Source: Nitrosomonas sp. (lineage in GTDB: Bacteria > Pseudomonadota > Gammaproteobacteria > Burkholderiales > Nitrosomonadaceae). From it: a stretch of DNA of 6,753 nucleotides. The notes beneath the pieces were generated by a model. That model was not told where the DNA came from. It searched no databases and was given only the letters and a program-made list of their open reading frames with translations. This document shows positions 1 through 6,693 of this stretch, piece after piece. The translations under genes and the position numbers were made by a program. The stretch spans positions 1 through 6,753 of the forward strand of contig JAJFJI010000017.1 of NCBI GenBank assembly GCA_021774205.1. The letters run 5' to 3'. Numbering within the stretch: position 1 is the first letter of the stretch; each line of letters begins with the position of its first letter.

Positions 1-104
1 GATGGTAGGAAGTCTGATAAATATTGTGCTAATTGATAAACGCCGATGGCTTCGTTATTCTTTGGTGCTGTTGGTTTTGGCTGCGTGTTTCTAAACATTT
101 GCAT
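1..104 (-). CDS. Possible start of a minus-strand gene leaving the left edge, unknown function
   Basis: From an ATG at 104 a frame stays open to the window edge (34 full codons). It starts MQMFRN, and the rest is mixed polar and hydrophobic, with a Pro/Lys/Asn-rich stretch and then QLAQYLSDFLP. A Shine-Dalgarno-like AGAAGGA (114-120, minus strand) sits 9 bases before the ATG, which is the main support. A second ATG two codons later (98) is an alternative. A GATAAT (133-138, minus strand) could be a -10 element, but its -35 partner is poor. I do not recognise the family. A plus-strand frame (2-94) overlaps it and is the competing reading. The orientation would match all other genes here. Confidence 0.4.
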   Translation of the reverse strand, partial: MQMFRNTQPKPTAPKNNEAIGVYQLAQYLSDFLP

Positions 105-113
105 GCTAATGAA

Positions 114-120
114 TCCTTCT
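114..120 (-). promoter_or_regulatory. Ribosome binding site of the left-edge gene candidate
   Basis: AGAAGGA on the minus strand is a strong Shine-Dalgarno match with 9-base spacing to the ATG at 104. It is the main reason for preferring the minus-strand reading at the left edge. Confidence 0.4.
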
Positions 121-466
121 ATAGCTTACTAAATTATCTGCTCTCCCAAGATTACGGGCTAAGTCGACCTGATAATTAGGATGCTACGTTCCTTGTATGT
201 CTCGTCCATTTTGTATGGAATATCCTGTTACCACTTCATTATTTATTTTATCGGGCAATATAACGGCAAAAAATAGCATAATTCTACTTGACACTTTGCA
301 ATAATCCACATTGGATACCAATCTTGACTGTTTATTATGCGCAAAGACGAGAGAATACAAGACTAATCTTTAACATGCTGTTATATATGGCGTAAAAAAA
401 TGTTCAATAATTAATCAAAATGAAAAAATTGTTATGAGAAGGTAGGTTAAAGCCAGAATTTACAAC

Positions 467-524
467 TTACCCACAAAGTTATCCACTGAAACTGTGGACA
501 AGAAAAATTTGATAATTTTTATCA
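467..524. other. Cluster of DnaA-box-like 9-mers beside an AT-rich palindrome
   Basis: Three 9-mers each differ by one base from the consensus TTATCCACA: TTACCCACA (467-475), TTATCCACT (479-487) and TGTGGACAA (493-501, reverse orientation). They lie at 12- and 14-base steps. AT-rich DNA follows at once, including TGATAA-TTT-TTATCA (510-524). Clustered DnaA boxes next to an AT-rich stretch are the hallmark of replication origins and of some DnaA-regulated promoters. None of the boxes is perfect and no replication gene (dnaA, dnaN, rpmH, gidA, rep) is visible, so an origin is a possibility and not a call. Confidence 0.4.
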
Positions 525-579
525 GATTTTGAATAGTTGGGCTAAGAGATATTGGTTGTTATCTCATTCCTTTTAATTT

Positions 580-600
580 TTGAATGTTTTTTTCATTCAA
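580..600. repeat. Short hairpin with all-T loop
   Basis: TTGAATG (580-586) pairs with CATTCAA (594-600) across a seven-T loop. The 7-bp stem is perfect but AT-rich. It could be cruciform DNA or a weak RNA hairpin; no role can be assigned. Confidence 0.35.
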
Positions 601-638
601 CCTGAAATTCTCAGTTGGGTGGTGTATAGCGTGCGTTA

Positions 639-717
639 TTGTTTCTTTTTGGAAAGGTGCAATGAGACGGTATAACGCGTTATTACAACGAATTGCAACG
701 CAGTAAAAAAGAAACAA
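639..717. repeat. Perfect 12-bp inverted repeat with 55-bp spacer
   Basis: TTGTTTCTTTTT (639-650) is exactly complementary to AAAAAGAAACAA (706-717). The low complexity of the arms lowers the significance, but the match is perfect. The arms could form a long-range stem in a transcript from either strand. Homology does not extend outward beyond scattered bases, and there is no transposase, so insertion-sequence ends are unlikely. Confidence 0.45.
672..683. repeat. 12-bp perfect palindrome, possible operator
   Basis: ATAACGCGTTAT reads the same on both strands and lies near the middle of the 639-717 inverted repeat. A regulator binding as a dimer could recognise it, but no promoter around it is clear enough to support that. 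Confidence 0.35.
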
Positions 718-762
718 CGGCGTGCTATCAACATCATCGCGTTCCGCACCTTGAAGATGCGT

Positions 763-806
763 GTCATCGTGAAAATATGCGTCTTCTTTTCATGCGATGA
801 CTTTTT
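763..806 (+). terminator. Terminator-like hairpin with T tract reading on the plus strand
   Basis: GTCATCG (763-769) pairs with CGATGAC (795-801), and TGAAAA (770-775) with TTTTCA (787-792), with a 2-base bulge at 793-794 and an 11-base loop. TTTTT (802-806) follows directly. This is the layout of an intrinsic terminator for a plus-strand transcript coming from the left, although the stem is only moderately GC-rich. No plus-strand protein gene is seen before it, so it would end a small RNA or leader, or guard against transcription reading antisense into the phosphorylase gene. Confidence 0.45.
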
Positions 807-840
807 ACTGTCGCGGTCAACTGAGGGTTTTAGGTTCAAG

Positions 841-871
841 CAAAATGGTCCCGATTAGAATACCCAGGACC
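841..871 (-). terminator. Weak candidate terminator after the phosphorylase gene
   Basis: On the minus strand GGTCC (871-867) can pair with GGACC (851-847) across a 15-base loop, followed by ATTTTG. It lies about 35 bases after the phosphorylase stop, where a terminator is expected. A 5-bp stem with a large loop is weak, so this is a tentative call. Confidence 0.2.
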
Positions 872-906
872 CGCGTTAAATTGTTAGTAACAATTGTGTC
901 GTTAAG

Positions 907-3477
907 TCATTGCGAATTATTCTGAAGTTTGGCCGTGCCCGACCACCACAAAATTAGATTATTTTCAATCGGAATGAGTGCATCTGGATGGTAACCCACA
1001 ATGCGAGGGGTGAAATCAGTGTGGGCGCGTGTTGTTTGCGCGTTGCATTGATACAGATATCCGTTCAGACTACCCGGGATAGAGGTGCAACGTTGCATAA
1101 CCTCATAAGCTGGCGCACCCATTTCTGGCGTGTCCGCATAGAGTTGCACTTGAACAGCATCAGGTTGAATCTCTCCCAGATAGATTTGCACTTCGAATGT
1201 CCAGCCTCTTTTCTCTTTTGATACCATGAGATTGCCCCAATGCACCATAAGCCAATGCTGTTTTAATTGTAAATCCCACTGAAAAAGTTTTCTGGCGACT
1301 TTCTCTCCCTGGGCGGTGCGATGATGAAAGACGGTAGCAGAAGGCAAATATAATTTCTCAACATATTCCTGTACCATGCGATTGGTGCTGAACTGCGGCG
1401 TAAGACGGCTCATGCTGGTTCGTACGCGGGTAACCCAAGCCCGTGGAATACCGCTGGCATCACGATCGTAGAACATCGGCACGATTTCATCTTCTAAAAG
1501 TCGATAAAGTTGTTCGGCTTCCACATCATCCCAATCAGGCTCGTGGTGTTCCTGGCCATCGCCAAGCGCCCAACCAACTTCCGGCGTATAAGCCTCAGCC
1601 CACCAGCCATCCAGTTCCGAGAGATTCAGTCCGCCGTTGACCAGTACTTTCATACCGCTGGTTCCGCTGGCTTCCATAGGCCGGTTTGGTGTATTTATCC
1701 ATACATCTACACCTTGTACCATTTCCTGTGCCAGCGCAATATCATAGTCTTCGAGAAATACCGCATGATTCCAGACGTCAAAGCGATCTGCGAACTGAGC
1801 CCATTGCTGGATGAATTTTTTGCCTTCTTTGTCAGCCGGATGGGCTTTTCCGGCGACAATGATCTGGACTGGGCGTCTCTTTTGAGTCAACAATCTGGCT
1901 AGACGCTCAGGTTCGTGTAGTAGCAGATTGGGACGTTTGTAGGCAGTAAAGCGCCGGGCAAACCCGAGTGTCAGCGCGTTGGGATCAAGTGCTTGATCAA
2001 CTTGATTAATCATTTCTAATTCAGCGCCACGTTGTCCCATTTGCAATCGAAGCCGTTGACGAGCGTGATGAACCAGATCAGTACGCTCCTGACCGCGAAA
2101 ATTCCAAAGCGCTTCATCTTCTAGCGACTCAATCTCCTGGGTAAGCGCCGTATCAGTACCCAGCCAGCGCGCCTTGCCACAGGATAATGTCCAAATTTTA
2201 TCTGCCCATGGCGAATCCCATGATGGTACATGCACGCCATTGGTCACATAACTTACGGGCACTTCATGCTTAGGCCAGTGAGGGTACAAATCCTGGAAAA
2301 TACCTTGGCTGACTTCACCATGCAGGCGGCTCACGCCATTCATCATGCCGCAGGTTCGTGCTGCGAGGTATGCCATACTGAATAGTTCGTCATTATTATG
2401 TTTATTGCGGCGTCCAAGTGCAGCGAGTTCTTCGGTTGTTATATTCAGATTTTGGGCATATGCCAAAGCATATTTTTCAAGCAACTCACGCGAAAACGTA
2501 TCGAAACCCGCAGCAACTGGTGTGTGCGTAGTGAATATATTGCCTGGTCGGGTTGCCCAGAGGGCTTCCCAGAAACTGACTTGTCGTTCTTCCATGAAAC
2601 ATCGCGCGCGTTCCAGAGTAACGAATGCGGCATGTCCTTCGTTTAAATGACAGATGTCAATTTCCAGTCCTAATGCTTTGATTAAGCGCCAGCCGCCAAT
2701 TCCAAGTGCGATTTCTTGGATGAGCCGCATTTCCTTTCCGCCACCATACAGTTTGCCGGTTATACCCCGATCGACTGCGCTGTTTAGTGGATTGTTACTA
2801 TCGAGCAGATATAAATTAACTCTTCCGACTTGCGCTTCCCAGACATGCAAGCGTGCAGTGCGTCCGGGCAAATTGATGGGTACGTGTAACCAGGCGCCAT
2901 TACCGGCTAGCACAGGGCGTAAGGGTAGGCTGCTGGAGTCATTATAGGGGTAGATTTCTTGTTGCCACCCAGTCGCATCCAGTGTTTGCCGGAAATAACC
3001 TTCCCGATACAAAAGTCCAATCGCGATAACCGGTACCGCGAGATCACTGGCGGCCTTGAGATAGTCACCCGCCAATACACCAAGGCCGCCTGCATAAAAT
3101 GGCAAGGCTTCGCCCAAACCGAATTCCATGCTGAAATAGGCAATCCCTTTGAGTCTGGCATCAGTGTGTGTTTCACCAAACCAGCCGCAGCAGTCGCAAT
3201 AGGTGTTCCGCGCGTTGGTCAAATCCTCTAGATGCTTCTTAAACTGGCTGTTTTGATTGAGTTCTTCAAGTCGTTTGCGCGATAAATTTTGTAGGACAAC
3301 AAATGGATTTTCGCATTGTTCCCACAATTGTGGGTCCATCGCTTTCCATACCGCATCGCCCGCATGGCTCCAGGTCCAGCGCAAATCTGTCGCCAGATCT
3401 GTTATCATTTCTGCCAGTGGTTTCAGGTCGCCGGGCAAATCATGCAATGAGTGCATCAATGCGTAGGGTATCTTCAT
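907..3477 (-). CDS. glgP: Alpha-glucan (glycogen) phosphorylase, GT35 family with DUF3417 region
   Basis: The enzyme uses phosphate to remove glucose units from glycogen-type alpha-1,4-glucans as glucose-1-phosphate, in the cytoplasm. The protein is 856 residues from the ATG at 3477, or 870 from an in-frame ATG at 3519 that overlaps the gamma gene; numbers here use the longer form. The start (33-80, LKPLAEMITDLATDLRWTW) fits the DUF3417 N-terminal region of this subfamily. Catalytic-core motifs are YFSMEFGLGEALPFYAGGLG (128-147), HLNEGHAAF (291-299), FTTHTPVAAGFDTF (329-342), GFARRFTAYKRP (519-530) and MEASGTSGMKVLVNGGLNLS (615-634). Lys624 is the expected pyridoxal-phosphate Schiff-base residue. 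The roughly 130 residues after 730 are a C-terminal extension typical of this group and not of E. coli-type GlgP or MalP. It begins 7 bases after gamma, so it is probably on the ATPase transcript. Maltodextrin rather than glycogen as substrate cannot be excluded. Confidence 0.93.
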   Translation of the reverse strand: MKIPYALMHSLHDLPGDLKPLAEMITDLATDLRWTWSHAGDAVWKAMDPQLWEQCENPFVVLQNLSRKRLEELNQNSQFKKHLEDLTNARNTYCDCCGWFGETHTDARLKGIAYFSMEFGLGEALPFYAGGLGVLAGDYLKAASDLAVPVIAIGLLYREGYFRQTLDATGWQQEIYPYNDSSSLPLRPVLAGNGAWLHVPINLPGRTARLHVWEAQVGRVNLYLLDSNNPLNSAVDRGITGKLYGGGKEMRLIQEIALGIGGWRLIKALGLEIDICHLNEGHAAFVTLERARCFMEERQVSFWEALWATRPGNIFTTHTPVAAGFDTFSRELLEKYALAYAQNLNITTEELAALGRRNKHNNDELFSMAYLAARTCGMMNGVSRLHGEVSQGIFQDLYPHWPKHEVPVSYVTNGVHVPSWDSPWADKIWTLSCGKARWLGTDTALTQEIESLEDEALWNFRGQERTDLVHHARQRLRLQMGQRGAELEMINQVDQALDPNALTLGFARRFTAYKRPNLLLHEPERLARLLTQKRRPVQIIVAGKAHPADKEGKKFIQQWAQFADRFDVWNHAVFLEDYDIALAQEMVQGVDVWINTPNRPMEASGTSGMKVLVNGGLNLSELDGWWAEAYTPEVGWALGDGQEHHEPDWDDVEAEQLYRLLEDEIVPMFYDRDASGIPRAWVTRVRTSMSRLTPQFSTNRMVQEYVEKLYLPSATVFHHRTAQGEKVARKLFQWDLQLKQHWLMVHWGNLMVSKEKRGWTFEVQIYLGEIQPDAVQVQLYADTPEMGAPAYEVMQRCTSIPGSLNGYLYQCNAQTTRAHTDFTPRIVGYHPDALIPIENNLILWWSGTAKLQNNSQ

Positions 3478-3484
3478 GAAATTT

Positions 3485-4396
3485 TCAACTTCCCTTGGTA
3501 TTTTGGCGTTTGGAAGCATCGCTTCCTATAATCGCTTCAGAACCCGAAACGATATCCAGCAGCTCGGATGTGATTGAATTCTGTCGGGCACGTCGATAAT
3601 TAAAAGTGACTTGTTCAATTCGGTCATTGAGATTGCGTTCCGCAGACTGCATCGCCGACAGTCGGCTGGCATGTTCGCTCGCCTGGGATTCGGCGCAGGC
3701 ATGGAAGATCCTGATAAACAAGTATTGTCGCAGAAGCCTGCTTAGCAGCTGTTTTTGCTTCATGGAGAATGTTGGCAACCGGCGTGATGGCCAAGGTGCG
3801 GTTTCCAAGCGGTGAAAGCGACGTAAGTCGACGGGTAGCAGTTCAACGCTTGCCGGATAAAAACTTCCGCCTTTTGCATGCCGGTTATAGAACAAATAAA
3901 CCTGATGGACGTTTTTATGTTCACGCCAAGCATCGATTGTTAGCAGAATTTGTTGCACGGTTGTGGTGATCAGCGCGGCAGAACCAGGAAACTGAAAATT
4001 TTCTTCTACTGCGTGACCGTTGTGTTCCAGGTTGGTTGCAACCCGGCTCCCAACAGCCAATAGCAAGCGGGATTCCGGATTCGTCGTCATCGAATTTAAT
4101 GCGTAGCTGATAATTTCTTCATTAAAACGACCGCACAGGCCATGATCGGAGCCGAATATAATAGCCCCCATACGTGATTGCTCGTGCTGAAAGGTTTGTG
4201 GTGCCGGTATTTTTTTCATATCTTGAAGCACCACCTGAAGTCCAAGTTCCACTGTGCGATTGTAACTGTGTAGCGCCCAGACTGCTTTCTCGTATTGGTG
4301 GATATTGACTGCAGACAATGACTTCATGGTTTTGACAATATTTCGCAAATCCTGGAGGTTTTCCAGTTGACTATGCAATTGCTCAAGCGATTCCAT
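3485..4396 (-). CDS. atpG: F1 gamma subunit of N-type ATPase
   Basis: The gamma subunit is the rotor shaft that turns inside the alpha3beta3 head. At 303 residues it is near the family norm (about 285-300). The N-terminal helix (about 5-40) carries LRNIVKTMKSLSAV at 17-30, the counterpart of the 'I.sv..t.kit.AMkmVa' signature. FGSDHGLCGRFNE (81-93) matches the conserved 'SD.GLCG.yN' loop. The C-terminal helix holds ESQASEHASRLSAMQSAERN (236-255) and then NYRRARQNSITSELLDIVSG (266-285), the most diagnostic gamma segment. About 18 residues after this are unconserved and polar. No good Shine-Dalgarno sequence is seen in the 19 bases after the alpha stop (only a weak GGGC), so coupling to alpha translation is likely. 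Neither beta nor epsilon follows, unlike the housekeeping operon. Confidence 0.94.
   Translation of the reverse strand: MESLEQLHSQLENLQDLRNIVKTMKSLSAVNIHQYEKAVWALHSYNRTVELGLQVVLQDMKKIPAPQTFQHEQSRMGAIIFGSDHGLCGRFNEEIISYALNSMTTNPESRLLLAVGSRVATNLEHNGHAVEENFQFPGSAALITTTVQQILLTIDAWREHKNVHQVYLFYNRHAKGGSFYPASVELLPVDLRRFHRLETAPWPSRRLPTFSMKQKQLLSRLLRQYLFIRIFHACAESQASEHASRLSAMQSAERNLNDRIEQVTFNYRRARQNSITSELLDIVSGSEAIIGSDASKRQNTKGS
3491..3496 (-). promoter_or_regulatory. Probable ribosome binding site of the phosphorylase gene
   Basis: AAGGGA lies in the last codons of the gamma gene, 13 bases before the ATG at 3477, a rather long spacing. A competing AGGAAG at 3522-3527 sits only 2 bases before an in-frame ATG at 3519, which is too close for a typical site. 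The ATG at 3477 is therefore preferred but not certain. Confidence 0.45.
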
Positions 4397-4415
4397 TGGC
4401 TTGCCCGTTTGATGA

Positions 4416-5924
4416 TTATTTGATTCCGGCTATGACTTGGCTGGCAACGTCGAGAATCGTTTGCCATTCTTGGCGATTTAATGGGTGATCCGTTTCCATG
4501 CGTTCGCAGAGTTTCGGGCATTCCTTGGACATCCGTTGCTGAATTTTTGTTTCAGCGCTAGCGATTTGATCCAGATCTAAATCGTCCAGCAGGCCCGCAT
4601 TAAGTGCTTTTAACACGGTTATTTGTGCACTGGGTCGCAGTGGATGGTGTTCAGTTTGCTTTAGTACCTCCCGGACACGTCGGCCATGTTCTATTGTGGT
4701 GCGTGTGTCTTGATCAAGACGCGTGGCAAAGCGGGCGAAGTCCTCTAGTTCTTCAAACTGGGAATAGGATAGTCGCAAATCACCTGCTACAGCGCGGAAA
4801 GCGGGTAGTTGCGTTTTCCCACCCACACGTGAAACCGATTTGCCGACATCGATCGCTGGTAACAATCCTTTGTGGAATAGCGTTGGGGAAAGATAGATCT
4901 GGCCATCGGTGATAGAGATCAGGTTAGTGGGGATATAAGCCGAAATATCCTGGGCTTGTGTCTCAATGATGGGCAGTGCAGTCAGAGAGCCACCGCCGCG
5001 ATTACTGCGGAGATGGGTGGCGCGTTCCAGTAGGCGCGAGTGAATGTAAAAAATATCACCGGGGTATGCCTCTCGCCCTGGTGGGCGTCTTAACAGCAGC
5101 GATAGCTCACGGTAGGCACGGGCATGGCGTGTCAGATCATCGTATACAATCAACGTGTCCATGCCTTGTTCCATAAAGTATTCTGCCATGGTTGTGGCGG
5201 CGTAAGGCGTAATATAGCGGAGTCCTGGCGGGTCTTCACCTGGAGCGACCACGACAATGGTATGTGCCATGGCATTATGATGGCGCAAGGTATCAACCAC
5301 GCGCGCTACAGCGGTACCACGTTGGCCAATGGCGCAGTATATACACACCATGTTTTTGTCACGTTGATTGATAATGGTGTCGATGGCCACCGAGGTTTTG
5401 CCAGTTTGACGGTCACCGACAATCAATTCGCGCTGGCCACGGCCGATGGGAATTAGCGCATCGACTACTTTGATGCCTGTCTCTAGTGGAATGGTCACTG
5501 GGGCGCGGTCGATGATTGCTGGCGCAGGACGCTCTACAGGCCGCCGTTCCGTGAAACTGAGTGGTTTGCCATAATCCAATGTGCGGCCGGTGGCATCGAT
5601 GACTCGACCTAATAGCCCTTCACCGACGGGTGTATCCGTTTCCCGGTTGGTGGCGCTTACTTCAACGCCGGCGGCTAGTGCTTCGCTGTTGCCCAGCAGC
5701 ATGACACCGACTTCGTCTGGTTCCAGATTAATCGCAACGCCCAACAGGCCGTCTGGAAACTGCACCAGTTCTTCAGACGTAATACTGGGCAAACCTTTAA
5801 TTCGAGCGATACCGCCACCCACATAAGTAACGGTACCGATTTCGCGCAGATGAAGCCCAGGCGAGTAATGGGTAACAGCGCCGCGCAAAGTTGTAAAGGT
5901 ATTATCCAGAAATTGTTGTAGCAT
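4416..5924 (-). CDS. atpA: F1 alpha subunit of N-type ATPase
   Basis: This is the non-catalytic nucleotide-binding subunit of the F1 head, about 502 residues from the ATG at 5924, the usual length for alpha. Numbering from a possible TTG at 5957 (513 residues): an N-terminal beta-barrel region at about 38-105; the P-loop GDRQTGKT at 181-188, whose Gln is typical of alpha rather than beta; the Walker B strand LIVYDD at 269-274; RPPGREAYPGD at 291-301; and SVSRVGG at 374-380, with the conserved arginine finger at about 377 that reaches the catalytic site on beta. No key residue is missing. The ATG follows the b/delta stop by 4 bases (TAG-caac-ATG), so translation is probably coupled. Gamma follows after 19 bases. 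The alternative TTG start cannot be excluded but has less support. Confidence 0.95.
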   Translation of the reverse strand: MLQQFLDNTFTTLRGAVTHYSPGLHLREIGTVTYVGGGIARIKGLPSITSEELVQFPDGLLGVAINLEPDEVGVMLLGNSEALAAGVEVSATNRETDTPVGEGLLGRVIDATGRTLDYGKPLSFTERRPVERPAPAIIDRAPVTIPLETGIKVVDALIPIGRGQRELIVGDRQTGKTSVAIDTIINQRDKNMVCIYCAIGQRGTAVARVVDTLRHHNAMAHTIVVVAPGEDPPGLRYITPYAATTMAEYFMEQGMDTLIVYDDLTRHARAYRELSLLLRRPPGREAYPGDIFYIHSRLLERATHLRSNRGGGSLTALPIIETQAQDISAYIPTNLISITDGQIYLSPTLFHKGLLPAIDVGKSVSRVGGKTQLPAFRAVAGDLRLSYSQFEELEDFARFATRLDQDTRTTIEHGRRVREVLKQTEHHPLRPSAQITVLKALNAGLLDDLDLDQIASAETKIQQRMSKECPKLCERMETDHPLNRQEWQTILDVASQVIAGIK

Positions 5925-5928
5925 GTTG

Positions 5929-6690
5929 CTACGTCCCTGACCGTTCAGCTGCGGCAAAGGCTTCTTCGACTTGATGGTTCAATTGCGTCAAATAATCCGC
6001 CAGATGCCAACCGAGCCGCTGTCCCCCGATGGTGCATTCGATCCCGCATAACAATCCGGATGATTCACTGTATTCTACGTCGATCGTCTGCGGCAAGTAT
6101 TCTTGAATCGCATGGGTTATGCGGGTGCGCGCCGCGGCATCCAGTTTAAAAGTAGTAACAATTCGCGTCGGCTCAGATAAACCCGCTAGTAGTTTGAGCG
6201 ATTGCTGATCTAGGGTTTTTAACCGGTCAATGAATGATTGAATGATCTGTGATTCGAGGTTGGCATCTGCCAGATCAGCCAAAGCCTTTCTTGCGAGCAT
6301 TTGTATGACATCCGCAGAATGGTGGCGGAATTGGTTGAGAAATGCTTCTTTTTCCTGGTTAACCTGCTGTTGCCATTGTTCACGGGTGCGGTTGACTTCT
6401 TCGCGAGCTTCATCAAGCATCCGCCGTTTGTTTTGTTCGATTTCCTGTTTGGCTTTGGCGATTAGCCCTTCGCGTTGCTGTTCGAATTTGTCAATCTGTG
6501 CCTGAGATTGTTGCGCTTGCTCGTCAGCCTTTTGTTCGCGCGTTACGGCTTCGTTTAACTGCTCAGCAATCCGTTGTTCACGGCGTGCTACGGCGCGCAT
6601 CACTGGTTGATACAAAAACCGTTTCAACAGCCAGACCAGGATCAGGAAATTAATAATTTGCGCCGAAACGGTAATCCAGTCAATCGCCAT
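5929..6690 (-). CDS. atpF: F0 b subunit of N-type ATPase with delta-like C-terminal domain
   Basis: This 253-residue protein is clearly longer than a standard b subunit (about 155-165). Residues about 5-27 (WITVSAQIINFLILVWLLK onward) form one membrane helix. Residues about 33-125 are a charged, Gln/Glu/Lys/Arg-rich heptad region, the peripheral stalk coiled coil. From about 126 the composition changes: the segment with RIVTTFKLD (176-184), SGLLCGIECTIGGQRLGWHL (211-230) and a closing helix resembles the C-terminal half of the delta (OSCP) subunit, where a 'vTA.pL' strand is followed by 'liGGi.i.igd..iD'. The gene therefore probably supplies both b and delta functions, matching the absence of a delta gene before alpha. 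N-ATPases are known to lack a separate delta gene; the domain assignment here is by eye. Spacing of 3 bases after the c gene implies co-translation. Confidence 0.88.
   Translation of the reverse strand: MAIDWITVSAQIINFLILVWLLKRFLYQPVMRAVARREQRIAEQLNEAVTREQKADEQAQQSQAQIDKFEQQREGLIAKAKQEIEQNKRRMLDEAREEVNRTREQWQQQVNQEKEAFLNQFRHHSADVIQMLARKALADLADANLESQIIQSFIDRLKTLDQQSLKLLAGLSEPTRIVTTFKLDAAARTRITHAIQEYLPQTIDVEYSESSGLLCGIECTIGGQRLGWHLADYLTQLNHQVEEAFAAAERSGT
5934..5938 (-). promoter_or_regulatory. Ribosome binding site deciding the alpha-subunit start
   Basis: AGGGA lies 9 bases before the ATG at 5924, within the last codons of the b/delta gene. It favours that ATG over the in-frame TTG at 5957, which would overlap the upstream gene by 29 bases. 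Confidence 0.55.
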
Positions 6691-6693
6691 CCA

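Larger units (their letters stand above)
105..906. other. Long AT-rich intergenic region without a convincing protein gene
   Basis: Positions 105-600 are about one third GC; 600-906 are intermediate. All frames are broken. The longest reading frame (636-839, minus, 67 codons) has no family features. Besides the DnaA-box-like cluster, hairpins and inverted repeat listed separately, I see a lone TTGACA at 288-293 without a good -10 element at the right distance, and an interrupted palindrome ATTGTTA-G-TAACAAT at 880-894. No tRNA, rRNA, CRISPR or mobile-element gene is recognised. Confidence 0.6.

Noticed and set aside
2..94. Plus-strand frame open from the window edge, hydrophobic with a LAAC lipobox-like end
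   Set aside because: Only 30 codons, and the stop follows one residue after the cysteine, so it is no lipoprotein signal. It could be the end of a longer gene, but the opposing minus-strand start has the better ribosome binding site.
288..316. Perfect -35 box TTGACA at 288-293 as a plus-strand promoter
   Set aside because: No acceptable -10 hexamer occurs 16-18 bases downstream (ttggat at 17).
662..706. 14-codon plus-strand ORF (MRRYNALLQRIATQ) after a GGAAAGG
   Set aside because: The purine-rich site is suggestive but its spacing to the ATG is only 4 bases, and a peptide this short cannot be supported from sequence alone.
636..839. 67-codon minus-strand reading frame after the phosphorylase gene
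   Set aside because: Rich in Lys, Phe and Thr with no recognisable domain; it runs through the hairpin at 763-801 and both inverted-repeat arms, and no good ribosome binding site was seen.
820..870. GGTTCAAGC-like T-loop sequence suggesting a tRNA
   Set aside because: No acceptor, D or anticodon arms can be paired around it.
988..3466. Several plus-strand open frames opposite the phosphorylase gene
   Set aside because: They lie antisense to a protein with strong family motifs throughout and show no domains of their own.
4324..4521. Minus-strand frame bridging the alpha-gamma junction
   Set aside because: It overlaps both well-supported genes in another frame and has no independent support.
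4604..5826. Plus-strand open frames opposite the alpha-subunit gene
   Set aside because: Antisense shadows of a highly conserved gene; low-complexity or Cys/His-rich translations without family features.
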